DNA of 64,000 nt from Streptococcus sp. LPB0220 (GCF_008727815.1 NZ_CP044230.1:604001-668000); one strand, 5' to 3'; positions 9,394-19,572 are shown, counted from the first letter of the stretch. The notes: generated from the letters alone by a model not told the origin. Numbers and translations are program-made.

Positions 9394-10296
9394 ATGAGCG
9401 AAAAAAATAAAGTCGAAACAAAAAAGAAAGAACGCCTTAAAGAAAATATTATGGGCTATAGCTTTTTAGCTCCAGCTTTAATATTACTTTTCATCTTTTT
9501 AGTGATACCTGTTGGTATGGTGATCTATTATGCCTTTACAGATTATTACCTATTAACGCCTGAGGATAGAAAATTTGTAGGACTACAAAATTTTATGCGC
9601 TTAGCACAAGATCCAATCTTTATAAAAAGCTTCTTGAATACCTTGAAATTTGTAGTTTGGATTATTCCAGTGCAACTTGGTGCGGCTCTCGGGATGGCCT
9701 TAATTGTTAATAAGAAACGTAAAGGAAATATGTTCTTTAAGGTAGCATTTTTTGCTCCTGTTGTGATGTCTCTTGTCGTTATTTCTATCCTCTGGTTATA
9801 CTTATTAAATCCAAATAATGGTTTGCTCAATGCTCTACTGAATAAAATTGGTATTTCTTCACAACCATTCTTGACAAGTCCAAAACAAGCCATGTATGCT
9901 ATTGTATTTGTTTCTGCATGGCAGGGTGCAGGTTATCAAATGTTGTTATTCCTTGGAGGAATGCAAAATATTCCACAAGATATTTATGAGGCGGCAGAGT
10001 TGGATGGATTTTCAAAATGGGCTCAATTTAGATATATCACGATGCCTTTATTGAAACCAACTGCCTTGTTTGTACTCTTGACAACATTGATTTCAGCATT
10101 TAAATTGATTGTACAACCAATGGTTATGACTCAAGGTGGTCCATTGAACTCAACAATCACTATGGTATATTACATTTATCAACAAGGTTTCACTGACCGT
10201 CTTGTTGGTTACTCAAGTTCGATTGCCTTAGTATTTACAACATTGATTGGTATGATTAGTCTTGTACAACGGCGAGTTTTGAAGGAGGATGATTAG
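9394..10296 (+). CDS. ABC sugar transporter permease 1 (MsmF/SusT1-like)
   Basis: 300 residues, about six membrane helices after a charged N-terminus rich in Lys/Glu. The cytoplasmic EAA loop reads EAAELDGFSKWAQFRYITMPLL, the ATPase-docking motif of carbohydrate importers (the first part is diagnostic). It pairs with the next permease. The reading frame ends two bases before the second permease ATG. The operon has no ATPase gene, so energy must come from a shared MsmK-type ATPase encoded elsewhere. Confidence 0.9.
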   Translation: MSEKNKVETKKKERLKENIMGYSFLAPALILLFIFLVIPVGMVIYYAFTDYYLLTPEDRKFVGLQNFMRLAQDPIFIKSFLNTLKFVVWIIPVQLGAALGMALIVNKKRKGNMFFKVAFFAPVVMSLVVISILWLYLLNPNNGLLNALLNKIGISSQPFLTSPKQAMYAIVFVSAWQGAGYQMLLFLGGMQNIPQDIYEAAELDGFSKWAQFRYITMPLLKPTALFVLLTTLISAFKLIVQPMVMTQGGPLNSTITMVYYIYQQGFTDRLVGYSSSIALVFTTLIGMISLVQRRVLKEDD

Positions 10297-10297
10297 G

Positions 10298-11143
10298 ATG
10301 AAACGTTTAAAACCGACTACTATTTTAGAATATGTTTTATTAATTCTATTAGCAGGCCTCTTTCTATTTCCTATGATCTGGATGGTGGTTTCAGCAATGA
10401 AGCCAGAAGCAGATGTGTATAAGAATTTAACAAGTTGGAAAGCATTCTTACCTAGTTTTAATCCAGCTGATTGGTTTAAACCTTACCAAGAAGTTCTTGC
10501 CCGTTTTAGTATTCTAACATATCTAGGGAACAGTATTTTTTATGCAGGAACATTTGCACTTGGGTCTATTATAGTAAACGCCTTAGCGGGATTTGCATTT
10601 GCAAAAATTAATTTTACAGGTAAAAAAATTCTGTTTGGCTTTTTATTGGCATTGTTAATCATTCCGATGGAAACAGTGTTGATTCCTCAATTTACAATTA
10701 TTAATTCACTTGGCTTAGTCAATAATCGTTTAGCGGTTATTATCCCTGGATTAGCTAGTGTCTTTAATATTTATCTTTTCCGAAACTTCTTTATTGCCAT
10801 TCCAGAAGAAATTATCGAATCTGCAAAAATAGATGGTGCAAGTATCTTACGGATCTTTTTCAAGATTATGTTGCCTATGTCGAAACCGGCGGTTGCAACA
10901 GTTGGTGTTCTTTCCTTTATTTCTAGTTGGAATGATTATATCTGGCCGTTGATGGTTTTAACCGATTCGTCAAAATTTTCAATGCAGGTGGCGATTACAA
11001 CCATTAATACAACTCAACCAGTTTATATCAATCAAGTAATGGCTGTTTTGACAATTTCTACGATTCCACTTATTCTAGTATATATCGTAGCACAAAAATA
11101 TATTATTCAAGGTCTAGGTGGATCTGGTACAGGTATTAAGTAG
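10298..11143 (+). CDS. ABC sugar transporter permease 2 (MsmG/SusT2-like)
   Basis: 281 residues, about six membrane helices. The EAA motif is ESAKIDGASILRIFFKIMLP. Two ATGs are in phase (10289 and 10298); AAGGAGG touches the first and is 9 bp from the second, so 10298 is chosen. It forms the inner-membrane channel with permease 1. The GH32 gene begins 9 bp after the stop, with its ribosome site overlapping the stop region. Confidence 0.9.
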   Translation: MKRLKPTTILEYVLLILLAGLFLFPMIWMVVSAMKPEADVYKNLTSWKAFLPSFNPADWFKPYQEVLARFSILTYLGNSIFYAGTFALGSIIVNALAGFAFAKINFTGKKILFGFLLALLIIPMETVLIPQFTIINSLGLVNNRLAVIIPGLASVFNIYLFRNFFIAIPEEIIESAKIDGASILRIFFKIMLPMSKPAVATVGVLSFISSWNDYIWPLMVLTDSSKFSMQVAITTINTTQPVYINQVMAVLTISTIPLILVYIVAQKYIIQGLGGSGTGIK

Positions 11144-11152
11144 GTGATCAGT

Positions 11153-12607
11153 ATGAAGGAAAGCATTCGAAAAGCAAATCAGTATATCGATGAAAACAGG
11201 GTAAAGGTTAACCAGCAATATAGAGGAGCATTTCATTTGCTACCTCCAATCGGCTGGATGAACGATCCAAATGGCTTTGTTTATTTCCTTGGGGAATACC
11301 ATTTGTTTTACCAATTCTATCCCTATGATAGTGTTTGGGGTCCCATGCATTGGGGGCATGCCAAATCAAAAGATCTTCTCCATTGGGAAGAACTGCCAGT
11401 AGCTTTAGCGCCAAGTGAAAGCTATGATAAGGATGGCTGCTTCTCGGGTAGTGCTATTGTGAAAGATGACAAGCTCTATTTGCTGTATACGGGTCATGTA
11501 GACGATGAGGAAAAGCGAGAAGAGACGCAGTGTCTTGCGGTGTCGACAGATGGCATTACCTTTGAAAAAATCCCCACTAATCCAGTGATCCATGCTCAAC
11601 ATATTGAGGGGATCGCAGATATTGCAGATTTTCGTGATCCTAAAGTATTTGAATACCAAGGAAACTATTACGCTGTCGTTGCTTCTAAGACACCGGATGA
11701 CAGAGGTCAAATTCTCCTATTTGCCTCAAGTAATCTAGTAGATTGGACCTTTACATCAGTCCTTCTAGAAGGTGAAAAAGTGCAAGGGATTATGTGGGAG
11801 TGTCCTGATTTCTTCCCTTTAGATGGCAAATGGGTCTTGATCCTGTCTCCCATTGAAATGGAAAGGCAACAAGAAAAATACTGGAATTTAAATTCGACGG
11901 TTGCCTTTATCGGTGACATGAATTGGGAAACGGGGCGCTTTCATGTCGATTCCTATGATGAAATAGATGGTGGGTTGGATTTCTATGCTCCTCAAACTTG
12001 TCAAGGACCAAATGGCGAACGATACATGGTTGCCTGGATGCAAATGTGGCACCGTTCCATCCCTAGTCATGATTTAGCTCATAGGTGGGCAGGTAGTATG
12101 ACTCTTCCAAGAAAATTGTCCTTGAAAGACGGACGATTGGTTCAGGAGTTACCTGAGTCAGTGAAAGAACACTTTCTTGTAAAGCATTTTCCAGAAACCA
12201 TTGTTAAGGGAAATCAGATCACGATCCCAGCTAGAGAGAAACAAACCTTGTTTGAACTAGATGCCAAACCGGGTCGCTCCTTTATCCTTGGATATGGTGA
12301 TGAAACTGATCCTGATTGTGTCTTGCAATTGATTTACGACGCCTCTCAAAAACGCTTTAGCTTGAGTCGAGACCAATTTGGGCACCCCATTTCTGGAAAA
12401 GAAGATCCAGCATTTCAATCGAGATGGATTCAGTTGGATGCTGAAAAGGATCATCATTTTTCAATCATTCGCGATACCAACTCCATCGAAGTATTCGTGG
12501 ATGGTAAAACTCTCTCGATGACTTTTTATGAAACGAGTCAAAATCCCGTCTATACCCTCACGGCAGATGAAGGGGTTGATTGGGTCGTGAAAACCTATCA
12601 AAAATAG
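11153..12607 (+). CDS. GH32 fructosidase (sucrose-6-phosphate hydrolase/fructanase type)
   Basis: 484 residues with the three GH32 acidic motifs: WMNDPNG at about 35-41 (Asp38, nucleophile), FRDPK (Asp162, transition-state stabiliser) and WECPD (Glu216, acid/base). There is no signal peptide, so it acts in the cytoplasm on imported sucrose or fructo-oligosaccharides. A GTG at 11144 is in frame, but AGGTGATC just before the ATG at 11153 favours the latter. Because uptake is by ABC transport, the substrate enters unphosphorylated; this fits a SusH/beta-fructosidase role better than a PTS-linked ScrB role, though sequence cannot settle it. Confidence 0.9.
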   Translation: MKESIRKANQYIDENRVKVNQQYRGAFHLLPPIGWMNDPNGFVYFLGEYHLFYQFYPYDSVWGPMHWGHAKSKDLLHWEELPVALAPSESYDKDGCFSGSAIVKDDKLYLLYTGHVDDEEKREETQCLAVSTDGITFEKIPTNPVIHAQHIEGIADIADFRDPKVFEYQGNYYAVVASKTPDDRGQILLFASSNLVDWTFTSVLLEGEKVQGIMWECPDFFPLDGKWVLILSPIEMERQQEKYWNLNSTVAFIGDMNWETGRFHVDSYDEIDGGLDFYAPQTCQGPNGERYMVAWMQMWHRSIPSHDLAHRWAGSMTLPRKLSLKDGRLVQELPESVKEHFLVKHFPETIVKGNQITIPAREKQTLFELDAKPGRSFILGYGDETDPDCVLQLIYDASQKRFSLSRDQFGHPISGKEDPAFQSRWIQLDAEKDHHFSIIRDTNSIEVFVDGKTLSMTFYETSQNPVYTLTADEGVDWVVKTYQK

Positions 12608-12704
12608 GATACAAAAGCCTCCTAAAGAAAAAAAGACAAGTTCTATGTGAACTGCACCCCAAAAGTTAGACAGAAAAAAATCTAACTTTTGGGGTGTTTT
12701 TATT

Positions 12705-13223
12705 ATGAAATTAACTTATGAAGATAAAGTTCAGATCTATGAACATAAAAAACAAGGGCGAAGCTTCAAAGAGCTTTCAAATCAATTTGGGATAAACATT
12801 TCTAATCTTAAGTACATGATTAAATTGATTGATCGTTATGGAATAGAAATCGTCAAAAAAGGAAAGAATTGTTACTATTCTCCCGAACTAAAACAAGAAA
12901 TCATTGATAAAGTTCTGCTTGAAAGTCGTTCACAAATAAAGGTATCTCTAGATTATGCTCTTCCAAGTGTTGGAATGTTGCATAATTGGATAGCACAATA
13001 TAAGAAAAACGGGTATACTATTGTTGAGAAAACAAGAGGAAGGATACCTAAAATGGGACGTAAGCCAAAGAAGAAACCCGAAGAGATGACAGAACTAGAA
13101 CGTCTTCAAGCAGAAAATGAGTACTTGAGAGCGGAGAATGCGGTTCTAAAAAAGTTGAGAGAACTCCGATTGAGGGACGAAAAAGAGCAAGAAGAAAAAC
13201 GGAAATTGTCCGAGGATTGGTAA
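12705..13223 (+). CDS. IS3-family transposase OrfA
   Basis: 172 residues. It has two helix-turn-helix regions (IS150-like; [18 protein letters not shown] is the first) and a C-terminal leucine zipper ([20 protein letters not shown]) for multimerisation. Inside the zipper codons lies A-AAA-AAG at 13148-13154, the classic IS3 heptamer for -1 frameshifting, after which the orfB frame is open without a stop. Translation therefore gives OrfA alone or the OrfAB transposase. Confidence 0.93.
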   Translation: MKLTYEDKVQIYEHKKQGRSFKELSNQFGINISNLKYMIKLIDRYGIEIVKKGKNCYYSPELKQEIIDKVLLESRSQIKVSLDYALPSVGMLHNWIAQYKKNGYTIVEKTRGRIPKMGRKPKKKPEEMTELERLQAENEYLRAENAVLKKLRELRLRDEKEQEEKRKLSEDW

Positions 13224-14053
13224 CAGAGTTTGCTTTAGAGATTCTTCTAAAGATTATTAAGCTTGCCCGTTCAACTTATTATTATCATTTAAAACAGCTC
13301 GATCAAAGCGATAAGGATTATGATGTTAAAGTTGAAATTCAATCTATTTTTACTGAGCATAAAGGGAATTACGGCTATCGTCGAATGACTCTTGAATTGA
13401 GGAATCGTGGTTTTGTAGTGAATCATAAGAAGGTCCAACGTCTGATGAAGGTCCTTGGTTTAAGTGCTCGTATTCGTCGTAAACGGAAGTATTCTTCATA
13501 CCAAGGAGAGATTGGTAAGAAAGCAGATAATCTTATTCAACGCCAATTTGAAGCAACCAAGCCAATGGAAAAGTGCTACACAGATGTGACCGAGTTTGCC
13601 ATTCCAGCAAGCAATCAAAAACTTTATTTATCGCCAGTTTTAGATGGTTTTAATAGCGAAATTATCGCCTATAATCTTTCGACTTCACCGAATTTAGAAC
13701 AAGTGAAAGCTATGTTAGACCAGGCCTTTACTGAGAATCATTACACAAATACAATTCTTCATAGTGATCAAGGATGGCAGTATCAACACCAGTATTATCA
13801 TCGTTTTTTAGAGGATAAAGGAATTCAACCGTCCATGTCACGTAAAGGAAACAGCCCAGACAACGGCATGATGGAATCCTTCTTTGGCATTTTGAAATCG
13901 GAAATGTTTTATGGTTACGAGAATACATTTAAGTCACTTAACCAATTGGAACAAGCTATTGTAAACTATATTGACTATTACAACAACAAACGAATTAAGG
14001 TAAAACTAAAAGGACTTAGTCCTGTGCAATACAGGACTAAATCCTTAACTTAA
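13217..14053 (+). CDS. IS3-family transposase OrfB (DDE catalytic domain)
   Basis: 278 residues counted from the TTG at 13217, though the natural product is most likely the OrfAB fusion entered at 13148. The rve/integrase core has Asp123 (YTDVTEF), Asp184 (HSDQG) and Glu220 (NGMMESFFG), giving the DD(35)E spacing of the IS3 family. No frameshift or stop interrupts it. Confidence 0.93.
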   Translation: MVTEFALEILLKIIKLARSTYYYHLKQLDQSDKDYDVKVEIQSIFTEHKGNYGYRRMTLELRNRGFVVNHKKVQRLMKVLGLSARIRRKRKYSSYQGEIGKKADNLIQRQFEATKPMEKCYTDVTEFAIPASNQKLYLSPVLDGFNSEIIAYNLSTSPNLEQVKAMLDQAFTENHYTNTILHSDQGWQYQHQYYHRFLEDKGIQPSMSRKGNSPDNGMMESFFGILKSEMFYGYENTFKSLNQLEQAIVNYIDYYNNKRIKVKLKGLSPVQYRTKSLT

Positions 14054-14103
14054 ATTATTTGTCTAACTTTTTGGGGTCAGTACAATGACTTGTCTTTTTT
14101 TCT

Positions 14104-15378
14104 TTACGAGAGGACAGAAGCGAGGAGTCCTCCCAGAATGAGGATGATAGCCCCGCTCAGTCGGTTGGCCATTTGGGCGAAGGCGATCATTTCCATACGA
14201 TCAGATGCGGAGAGAACAGCGATATTTCCGGTTCCTCCCATCGAGTTATTGATCATACCAGATCCGATAGCAGTCTCCACTGGATACAATCCAACCAGTT
14301 TTCCGATCACAGCAGATGCAAGCCCCATAGCTAGAACAGATGTCAAGCTTAGGAGAATGAATTGCCAGGTCATCGCCTTAGCGAGAGTTGAAAGGTCAAT
14401 CAAGGAAAGACCGATCCCAGCTAGGACTGCATGGGTAAGGTTGGTCATAATGACTTGGTTGAACATGACCACACAGTTTTCCAAAGGTTTTGGGACAGCA
14501 TTGAAAGCTTTCAGGATAAAGACGATGATAATCATGAAGGCATAACTGTGGATTTTTGGAACAAAGGCATTGCAGATGACCCCGAGAAGAAAAATACTAA
14601 AGGCAAACATCATTCCAACTCCGATTTGGGTCGGATCAAGGGTGAGTTTTTCTTTTTTCAATTCATCTTTATTGACGGGAATTAAGACACCGTGACCATT
14701 GTAGGGACTATCTGCAAATACTTTGACGATCAAAACAGCACCAATAATGGCAAGGATATTACCAAGTGTAGTAGCGGGTGCCAATTGAGAGAAGATGGCT
14801 GCTTGGCTTCCGTGGAGATTGGCAGCGTAGATCTTTGAAAGAGGCAGGATTCCAGCTCCCATTCCTCCGACCATTTGTGGGAAGGAAACATAGAGAATCG
14901 AATGTCCAAATCCTTGTCCCAAAAGGCTTCCAACGATCCCAACCGAGAGAGCCCCAATGACCATGGTGACCAAGGAAACAGGAATAAAGCGAGCGGAAGC
15001 TTTTACCAAGAGATTTCGATTCATCCCTAGAATAGCCCCACAAATCAAGGCTGCGATATAAAAATCAAGAAAGCCAAAGGAATCTCCCAAAAAGCCCTTG
15101 GTGGCTGTGATAATGTTTGCTGGAATAACATGGAAGGTCGCTAGAAGAGTAGCTCCAAGTAGGGTGAAGACGGATCCCCCACCTAGGTAAGAATTCATGA
15201 TTGGAAGTTTTTCACCGATAAAGTAGAGAAAGTGCCCCATGACGACCAAAAGGAGGGTTAATCCAAGCATATTGAGTGGGAGTTTCCCCATAGCAATCGT
15301 CACCGCGAGAACGATGACGATGAATGCGTATAGAGGAAGACTGACACCGGAAATGTTGATTTCATTCAATTTTTTCAT
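14104..15378 (-). CDS. mleP: Malate permease, 2-hydroxycarboxylate transporter family
   Basis: 424 residues, about 11 membrane helices. The two reentrant-loop GGxG signatures of the 2HCT family (CitS/MleP/MaeP) are visible: GGMGAG in the first half and GGTGNI near the C-terminus. It follows mleS by 21 bp on the same strand, so it would exchange L-malate for L-lactate or take up malate for the enzyme. The minus-strand AAGGAG site is about 14 bp from the chosen ATG, longer than usual, so the true start could be slightly upstream at a non-ATG codon. Confidence 0.88.
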   Translation of the reverse strand: MKKLNEINISGVSLPLYAFIVIVLAVTIAMGKLPLNMLGLTLLLVVMGHFLYFIGEKLPIMNSYLGGGSVFTLLGATLLATFHVIPANIITATKGFLGDSFGFLDFYIAALICGAILGMNRNLLVKASARFIPVSLVTMVIGALSVGIVGSLLGQGFGHSILYVSFPQMVGGMGAGILPLSKIYAANLHGSQAAIFSQLAPATTLGNILAIIGAVLIVKVFADSPYNGHGVLIPVNKDELKKEKLTLDPTQIGVGMMFAFSIFLLGVICNAFVPKIHSYAFMIIIVFILKAFNAVPKPLENCVVMFNQVIMTNLTHAVLAGIGLSLIDLSTLAKAMTWQFILLSLTSVLAMGLASAVIGKLVGLYPVETAIGSGMINNSMGGTGNIAVLSASDRMEMIAFAQMANRLSGAIILILGGLLASVLS

Positions 15379-15399
15379 GGATGTTCAGTCAGCTCCTTA

Positions 15400-17022
15400 T
15401 TAGTATTTAGGATACCATTTAAGGTCACGTACAGCTTTGGCCATATCTGTTTCTTTAGCTTGTGCAAGCCCTTGTTCTTGAGCTTTCTTGGCAACAGCTT
15501 CAGCTACCTTGATAGATACGTCAGCTACATATTGGAATGGTGGAAGGACTGGCGCACCTGGTTGCCCTGAATTGACAATACCGGACAATGAGTGAGCAGC
15601 TGCCCCAATCATTTCATCTGTCAACAATTTGGCTTCAGAGGCCAACATACCAAGACCAAGACCTGGGTAGATCAAAGCGTTATTGGCTTGACCGATTTCA
15701 TAGTCCACACCTTTGTAGCTGATGGTTCCTGAAGGGACACCGGTAGCGACAAAGGCTTTACCGTCTGACCATTCAATGACTTGTTGGGCTGTTGCTTCCA
15801 ATTTCTTGGTTGGGTTAGAAATTGGGAAGATCACTGGGCGTTCAGTGTTTTCACACATGGCTTCAACCACTTCTTTAGTGAAGGCACCTGGGTTTGTAGC
15901 AGTTCCGACCAAGATTGTTGGTTTCACTGTTTTGATCACTTCAAGAAGATTGGTCATATCGCCTTTACCTTCGAAGTCAGCACGTTTTTTAGCAAATGGT
16001 TTTTGAGCTGGCGTCAAATCTTCCATATCGTCAAACAAAAGACCTTGTTTATCGATCATGAAGAAACGTTTGTAAGCTTCTTCTGGAGAAAGTCCTTCAG
16101 CAACCATTTCAGCGTGAACACGGTCTGCGATACCAGCACCAGCAGAACCACCACCATAGCAAAGGTAAACTTGGTCTGTCAATTTTTCACCAGTGATATC
16201 CATCGCTCCAAAGATACCACCCAAGACAACGATCCCAGTTCCTTGAATATCATCGTTGAAAGTTGGAATTTCTTTCTTGTAACGGTTCAAGATATCAGCC
16301 GCATTTGAACGACCAAAGTCTTCCCAGTGAAGGTACAATTTAGGGAAAAGTTTTCCAGCTGTTTGAACGAATTGATCGATAAAGGCATCGTATTTTTCAC
16401 CACGAACACGTTCATGACGGTTCCCCAGATACATTGGATTGTTTAACAATTCTTCACGGTTGGTACCAGCATCGATGACAAGAGGCATAACGCAAGCTGG
16501 ATCAATTCCGGCTGCAGCCGTGTAGACCATGAGTTTTCCGACAGAGATGTCAACCCCTTGGACACCCCAGTCACCAATACCGAGGATTCCTTCTGCGTCA
16601 GTTGCAACGATCAAGCGGATATCGCGATCGCCAGCCGCATTTTTCAACGTTTCTTCGATATTTTCTGGGTGGTTAATATCAAGGTAAGCGGCATATTGTG
16701 GGTCTACAAATAGTTCAGAATATTGTTCAATGGTGTCTGCGATCACTGGATCATAGACGATTGGGTTGAACTCAACGATGTGATGGTTAAAGAGGTAGTA
16801 GAAAAGAGTACGGTTTGTATTGAAAATTTCCATCAAGAAAAGACGTTTTTCAAGGTCTGATGGTTTGCGCAAGAAATGTTGATAAGCTTGTTCAGCTTGT
16901 TCTTCGATGCTTTGAACATAGGGAGGAAGAAGACCGATCAGGCCAAGTTCTTTACGTTCTTCCATTGTGAAAGCAGTTCCTTTATTTAAGAAAGGATTGT
17001 TTAAAATTTCATGTGATTTCAT
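15400..17022 (-). CDS. mleS: Malolactic enzyme (NAD-dependent malic enzyme family)
   Basis: 540 residues, the usual length of lactic-acid-bacterial malolactic enzyme, which decarboxylates L-malate to L-lactate and CO2 using bound NAD and Mn, raising pH and generating proton-motive force. Malic enzyme motifs visible include FNDDIQGTG (metal-binding), [10 protein letters not shown] (NAD-binding) and the malate-site segment around LGIGDWG. Distinction from malic enzyme is by overall similarity and by the adjacent permease and MleR-like regulator. A GAGGAG ribosome site lies 9 bp before the ATG. Confidence 0.9.
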   Translation of the reverse strand: MKSHEILNNPFLNKGTAFTMEERKELGLIGLLPPYVQSIEEQAEQAYQHFLRKPSDLEKRLFLMEIFNTNRTLFYYLFNHHIVEFNPIVYDPVIADTIEQYSELFVDPQYAAYLDINHPENIEETLKNAAGDRDIRLIVATDAEGILGIGDWGVQGVDISVGKLMVYTAAAGIDPACVMPLVIDAGTNREELLNNPMYLGNRHERVRGEKYDAFIDQFVQTAGKLFPKLYLHWEDFGRSNAADILNRYKKEIPTFNDDIQGTGIVVLGGIFGAMDITGEKLTDQVYLCYGGGSAGAGIADRVHAEMVAEGLSPEEAYKRFFMIDKQGLLFDDMEDLTPAQKPFAKKRADFEGKGDMTNLLEVIKTVKPTILVGTATNPGAFTKEVVEAMCENTERPVIFPISNPTKKLEATAQQVIEWSDGKAFVATGVPSGTISYKGVDYEIGQANNALIYPGLGLGMLASEAKLLTDEMIGAAAHSLSGIVNSGQPGAPVLPPFQYVADVSIKVAEAVAKKAQEQGLAQAKETDMAKAVRDLKWYPKY

Positions 17023-17076
17023 TGCGAAATACTCCTCATAAATAATTTATCTGTAAGATTTTTTCTCACGCAAGCC

Positions 17077-17138
17077 ATTATAGTCTTCGGTAATTCTTAT
17101 AGTCAACTTCCCTTGTCCTTATAAAAAAATTTTATAAG
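17077..17138. promoter_or_regulatory. mleS promoter and putative MleR box
   Basis: On the minus strand: -35 TTGACT (17101-17106), 18-bp spacer, -10 TATAAT (17077-17082). Upstream of the -35 lies a perfect 9-bp inverted repeat with arms CTTATAAAA (17118-17126) and TTTTATAAG (17130-17138) and a 3-base centre. Its position, about 40-65 bp before the start point and between divergent genes, is where LysR activators bind. Assignment to MleR is inferred. Confidence 0.7.
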
Positions 17139-17194
17139 TAAGAGTTTTGTGTTAGAATGAAGGAAATGGAAATTGTAGAAATAGAGGGATAGAG

Positions 17195-18079
17195 ATGAAT
17201 ATCCGAGACTTGGAATATTTTTATCAACTGTCGAAATTAAAGTCTTATACAGATGTGGCGCATTATTTTCAAGTGAGTCAACCGACTGTGACTTATGCCA
17301 TCAAGCGTTTAGAGGATCACTATGCTTGCCAGTTGGTAGAAAAATCGTCTTCAAATCGTGTCTTGCACCTAACTCAGCCGGGGAAGGTTTTAGCCAATCA
17401 CGCGCGAGAAGTTTTAATCGAAATCGAAAAGACAGAAAAAGCTGTTGAACGCAGTAAAAAGAATCTGTTGCGCATTGGACTACCGCCATTGATCACTAGC
17501 GATATCATGAAAAAATTTGGGACACATGATGAAGAGCTTGAGATTTTTCGTCAATCGCAATTGGTGCAATTAGGTTCCAGGGATTTGATGCGATTGTTGG
17601 TGCGTGGTGATTTAGATTTTAGTCTATTGGGAAGCTTAGAGCCTATCTCGCACGCGCATTTGACCAGTCAGCTTCTGTATAAAAAAGAATTTTTTGTGAT
17701 TGTTTCAAAGGATCATCCACTAGCAAATCGCAAGGAAATTTCTTTTAAAGAGGTGTTAGAGGAGACCTTCATTCTGTTAGATGAGCATCATGTCCACATG
17801 ACGGCTTTTAAACGCTTAAATGCTCGCTTTGATGATTTGGCCCAGTCTACTGTTGTCTTGACCGATTCCAACTTGGTCTTGAGTTTCATCGAAGAAAATT
17901 TGGGAATTGGCCTCATGACCGATCTGACTCTCTTTCCAGAATATCCAAATCTTGTCAAAATTCCGCTGGTTGAAGAGGAAAAAACAGTCTTCTATATTAG
18001 TTATGCCTATCCAAATGAAGGGGAACCCCAAGCGCTTCTTAGCTCCTTTATTGAACGGTTGGAGAAGTGTGAAAAATAA
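17195..18079 (+). CDS. mleR: LysR-family regulator of malolactic genes
   Basis: 294 residues. The N-terminal winged helix-turn-helix reads LEYFYQLSKLKSYTDVAHYF then QVSQPTVTYAIKRLE, typical of LysR; the remainder is the inducer-binding domain. It is transcribed away from mleS, the standard arrangement for an activator that responds to malate, and the shared 172-bp gap has a strong palindrome. A GAGGGATAGAG site precedes the ATG. Confidence 0.88.
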   Translation: MNIRDLEYFYQLSKLKSYTDVAHYFQVSQPTVTYAIKRLEDHYACQLVEKSSSNRVLHLTQPGKVLANHAREVLIEIEKTEKAVERSKKNLLRIGLPPLITSDIMKKFGTHDEELEIFRQSQLVQLGSRDLMRLLVRGDLDFSLLGSLEPISHAHLTSQLLYKKEFFVIVSKDHPLANRKEISFKEVLEETFILLDEHHVHMTAFKRLNARFDDLAQSTVVLTDSNLVLSFIEENLGIGLMTDLTLFPEYPNLVKIPLVEEEKTVFYISYAYPNEGEPQALLSSFIERLEKCEK

Positions 18080-18231
18080 GGAAGCGGGTGTCAAACAGAC
18101 AAATAGAAAGTGTCTTGAATAAAATGAGGCTTGTAGAGAAAGGAAATTCATGATTTCGCTTTGTCTGCCAGCCTTTTTTGGTGTTTTTTGGTATAATTAA
18201 ACTTGATCATATTCTGCAGAAAGGAGTTCCT

Positions 18232-19572
18232 ATGTCCAACTATTTATCCGTATCAAGTTTGACCAAATATTTGAAATTAAAATTTGATAAGGATCCCTAT
18301 TTGGAAAGGGTTTATCTGACAGGGCAGGTCTCCAATTTCCGAAAACGTCCCAACCACCAGTATTTTTCATTAAAGGATGAAAAAGCGGTTATTCAGGCGA
18401 CGGTCTGGGCTGGGGTTTATCGAAGCTTTGGTTTTGAGCTAGAAGAAGGCATGAAGATCAACGTCATCGGTCGTATTCAGCTCTATGAGCCAAGTGGGAG
18501 TTATTCCATTGTCATTGAAAAGGCTGAACCAGATGGGGTAGGGGCCTTGGCCATCCAATTTGAGCAACTCAAGAAAAAGTTGACCGAAGAAGGTCTCTTT
18601 CAGGATCGGTGGAAGCAAGCTCTGCCACAATTTTCAAGAAAGATCGGGGTCATCACCAGTCAAAGTGGGGCCGTGATTCGCGATATTATCACAACGGTGA
18701 GCCGACGCTTCCCTGGTGTAGAGATTGTGCTCTACCCGACCAAGGTTCAGGGTGAAGGCGCATCTAGTGAGGTGGTTGCTAATATTCAAAGGGCCAACCA
18801 ACGGGATGATTTGGATGTCTTGATTATCGGTCGTGGGGGTGGTTCGATTGAAGACCTCTGGGCCTTTAATGAAGAAGCAGTGGTGCGAGCCATTTTTGAA
18901 TCGCGGATTCCGATTATCTCCAGTGTTGGACATGAGACAGATACGACTCTAGCCGATTTTGTAGCAGACCGACGAGCTGCTACTCCGACAGCCGCTGCTG
19001 AATTGGCCACTCCAGTAACCAAATTGGATCTCTTGTCTCATTTACAAAAGCAGGAGAACCGCATGGCAACAGCTATGTCCAATCGCTTGGCCTATAATCG
19101 TGAACGCTTGGCCAAATTAAGTCAATCGGTTATTTTTAGACAGCCTGAAAGACTCTATGATGGCTATCTGCAAAAGATTGACCAGTTGCAATTGCGCTTG
19201 AAACAAGGGATGCGTGATGCTTTTGGACAAGGGGCCAATCAACTGCAAGGTCTGCGTCATCGCCTAGAAGCCATGTCTCCTTTGCATCGCATCGAGCGCT
19301 ACCAAGACCGCCTGCTCCAAGATAAGAGAATCTTAACCAACCGAATGGAACAAGTCCTAAAAGAGCAAAAGAACAAGGTACAAGGCTTATCAGAAGCCCT
19401 CTTGATGCTCGATACTAGTAGGATTATTGCGCGTGGCTATGCCATGGTTAAGCAAGACGATCAGGTTCTAGACTCGGTTGCGAAAGTAAAAGAAGGGGAC
19501 CCGCTGTCACTCATCATGAGAGATGGCCAGTTAGAAGTAGAGGTAAAACATGTCGAAAGAAAAGAAATTTGA
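18232..19572 (+). CDS. xseA: Exodeoxyribonuclease VII large subunit
   Basis: 446 residues: N-terminal OB fold ([10 protein letters not shown]), central catalytic core with the conserved [27 protein letters not shown] and [10 protein letters not shown] segments, then a long coiled coil where small subunits bind. The enzyme degrades single-stranded DNA. A start at 18178 is in frame but AAGGAG lies right before the ATG at 18232. The 3' end overlaps xseB by 23 bp, so the two subunits are translationally coupled. Confidence 0.96.
   Translation: MSNYLSVSSLTKYLKLKFDKDPYLERVYLTGQVSNFRKRPNHQYFSLKDEKAVIQATVWAGVYRSFGFELEEGMKINVIGRIQLYEPSGSYSIVIEKAEPDGVGALAIQFEQLKKKLTEEGLFQDRWKQALPQFSRKIGVITSQSGAVIRDIITTVSRRFPGVEIVLYPTKVQGEGASSEVVANIQRANQRDDLDVLIIGRGGGSIEDLWAFNEEAVVRAIFESRIPIISSVGHETDTTLADFVADRRAATPTAAAELATPVTKLDLLSHLQKQENRMATAMSNRLAYNRERLAKLSQSVIFRQPERLYDGYLQKIDQLQLRLKQGMRDAFGQGANQLQGLRHRLEAMSPLHRIERYQDRLLQDKRILTNRMEQVLKEQKNKVQGLSEALLMLDTSRIIARGYAMVKQDDQVLDSVAKVKEGDPLSLIMRDGQLEVEVKHVERKEI

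Larger units (their letters stand above)
12648..14084 (+). mobile_element. IS3-family insertion sequence (1437 bp)
   Basis: Imperfect terminal inverted repeats begin TGAACTGCACCCC at 12648 and, on the other strand, TGTACTGACCCC at 14084; both continue with a CAAAA-GTTAGACA-like run. A 3-bp direct repeat ATG (12645-12647 and 14085-14087) is the target duplication, a size usual for IS3. It carries overlapping orfA and orfB with a -1 slippery site, and both are intact, so the copy looks recent and possibly active. A 14-bp perfect stem (12657-12670 with 12681-12694) at its left end shields the transposase from outside transcription. Confidence 0.95.
12624..14105. terminator. Bidirectional terminator split by the IS element
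   Basis: AAAGAAAAAAAGACAAGT at 12624-12641 and its exact reverse complement at 14088-14105 flank the insertion sequence. Removing the IS and one copy of the ATG target duplication restores an 18-bp perfect hairpin with loop TCTATG, placed between the convergent GH32 gene and mleP and overlapping the mleP stop. The two arms are now 1.4 kb apart. Confidence 0.85.
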
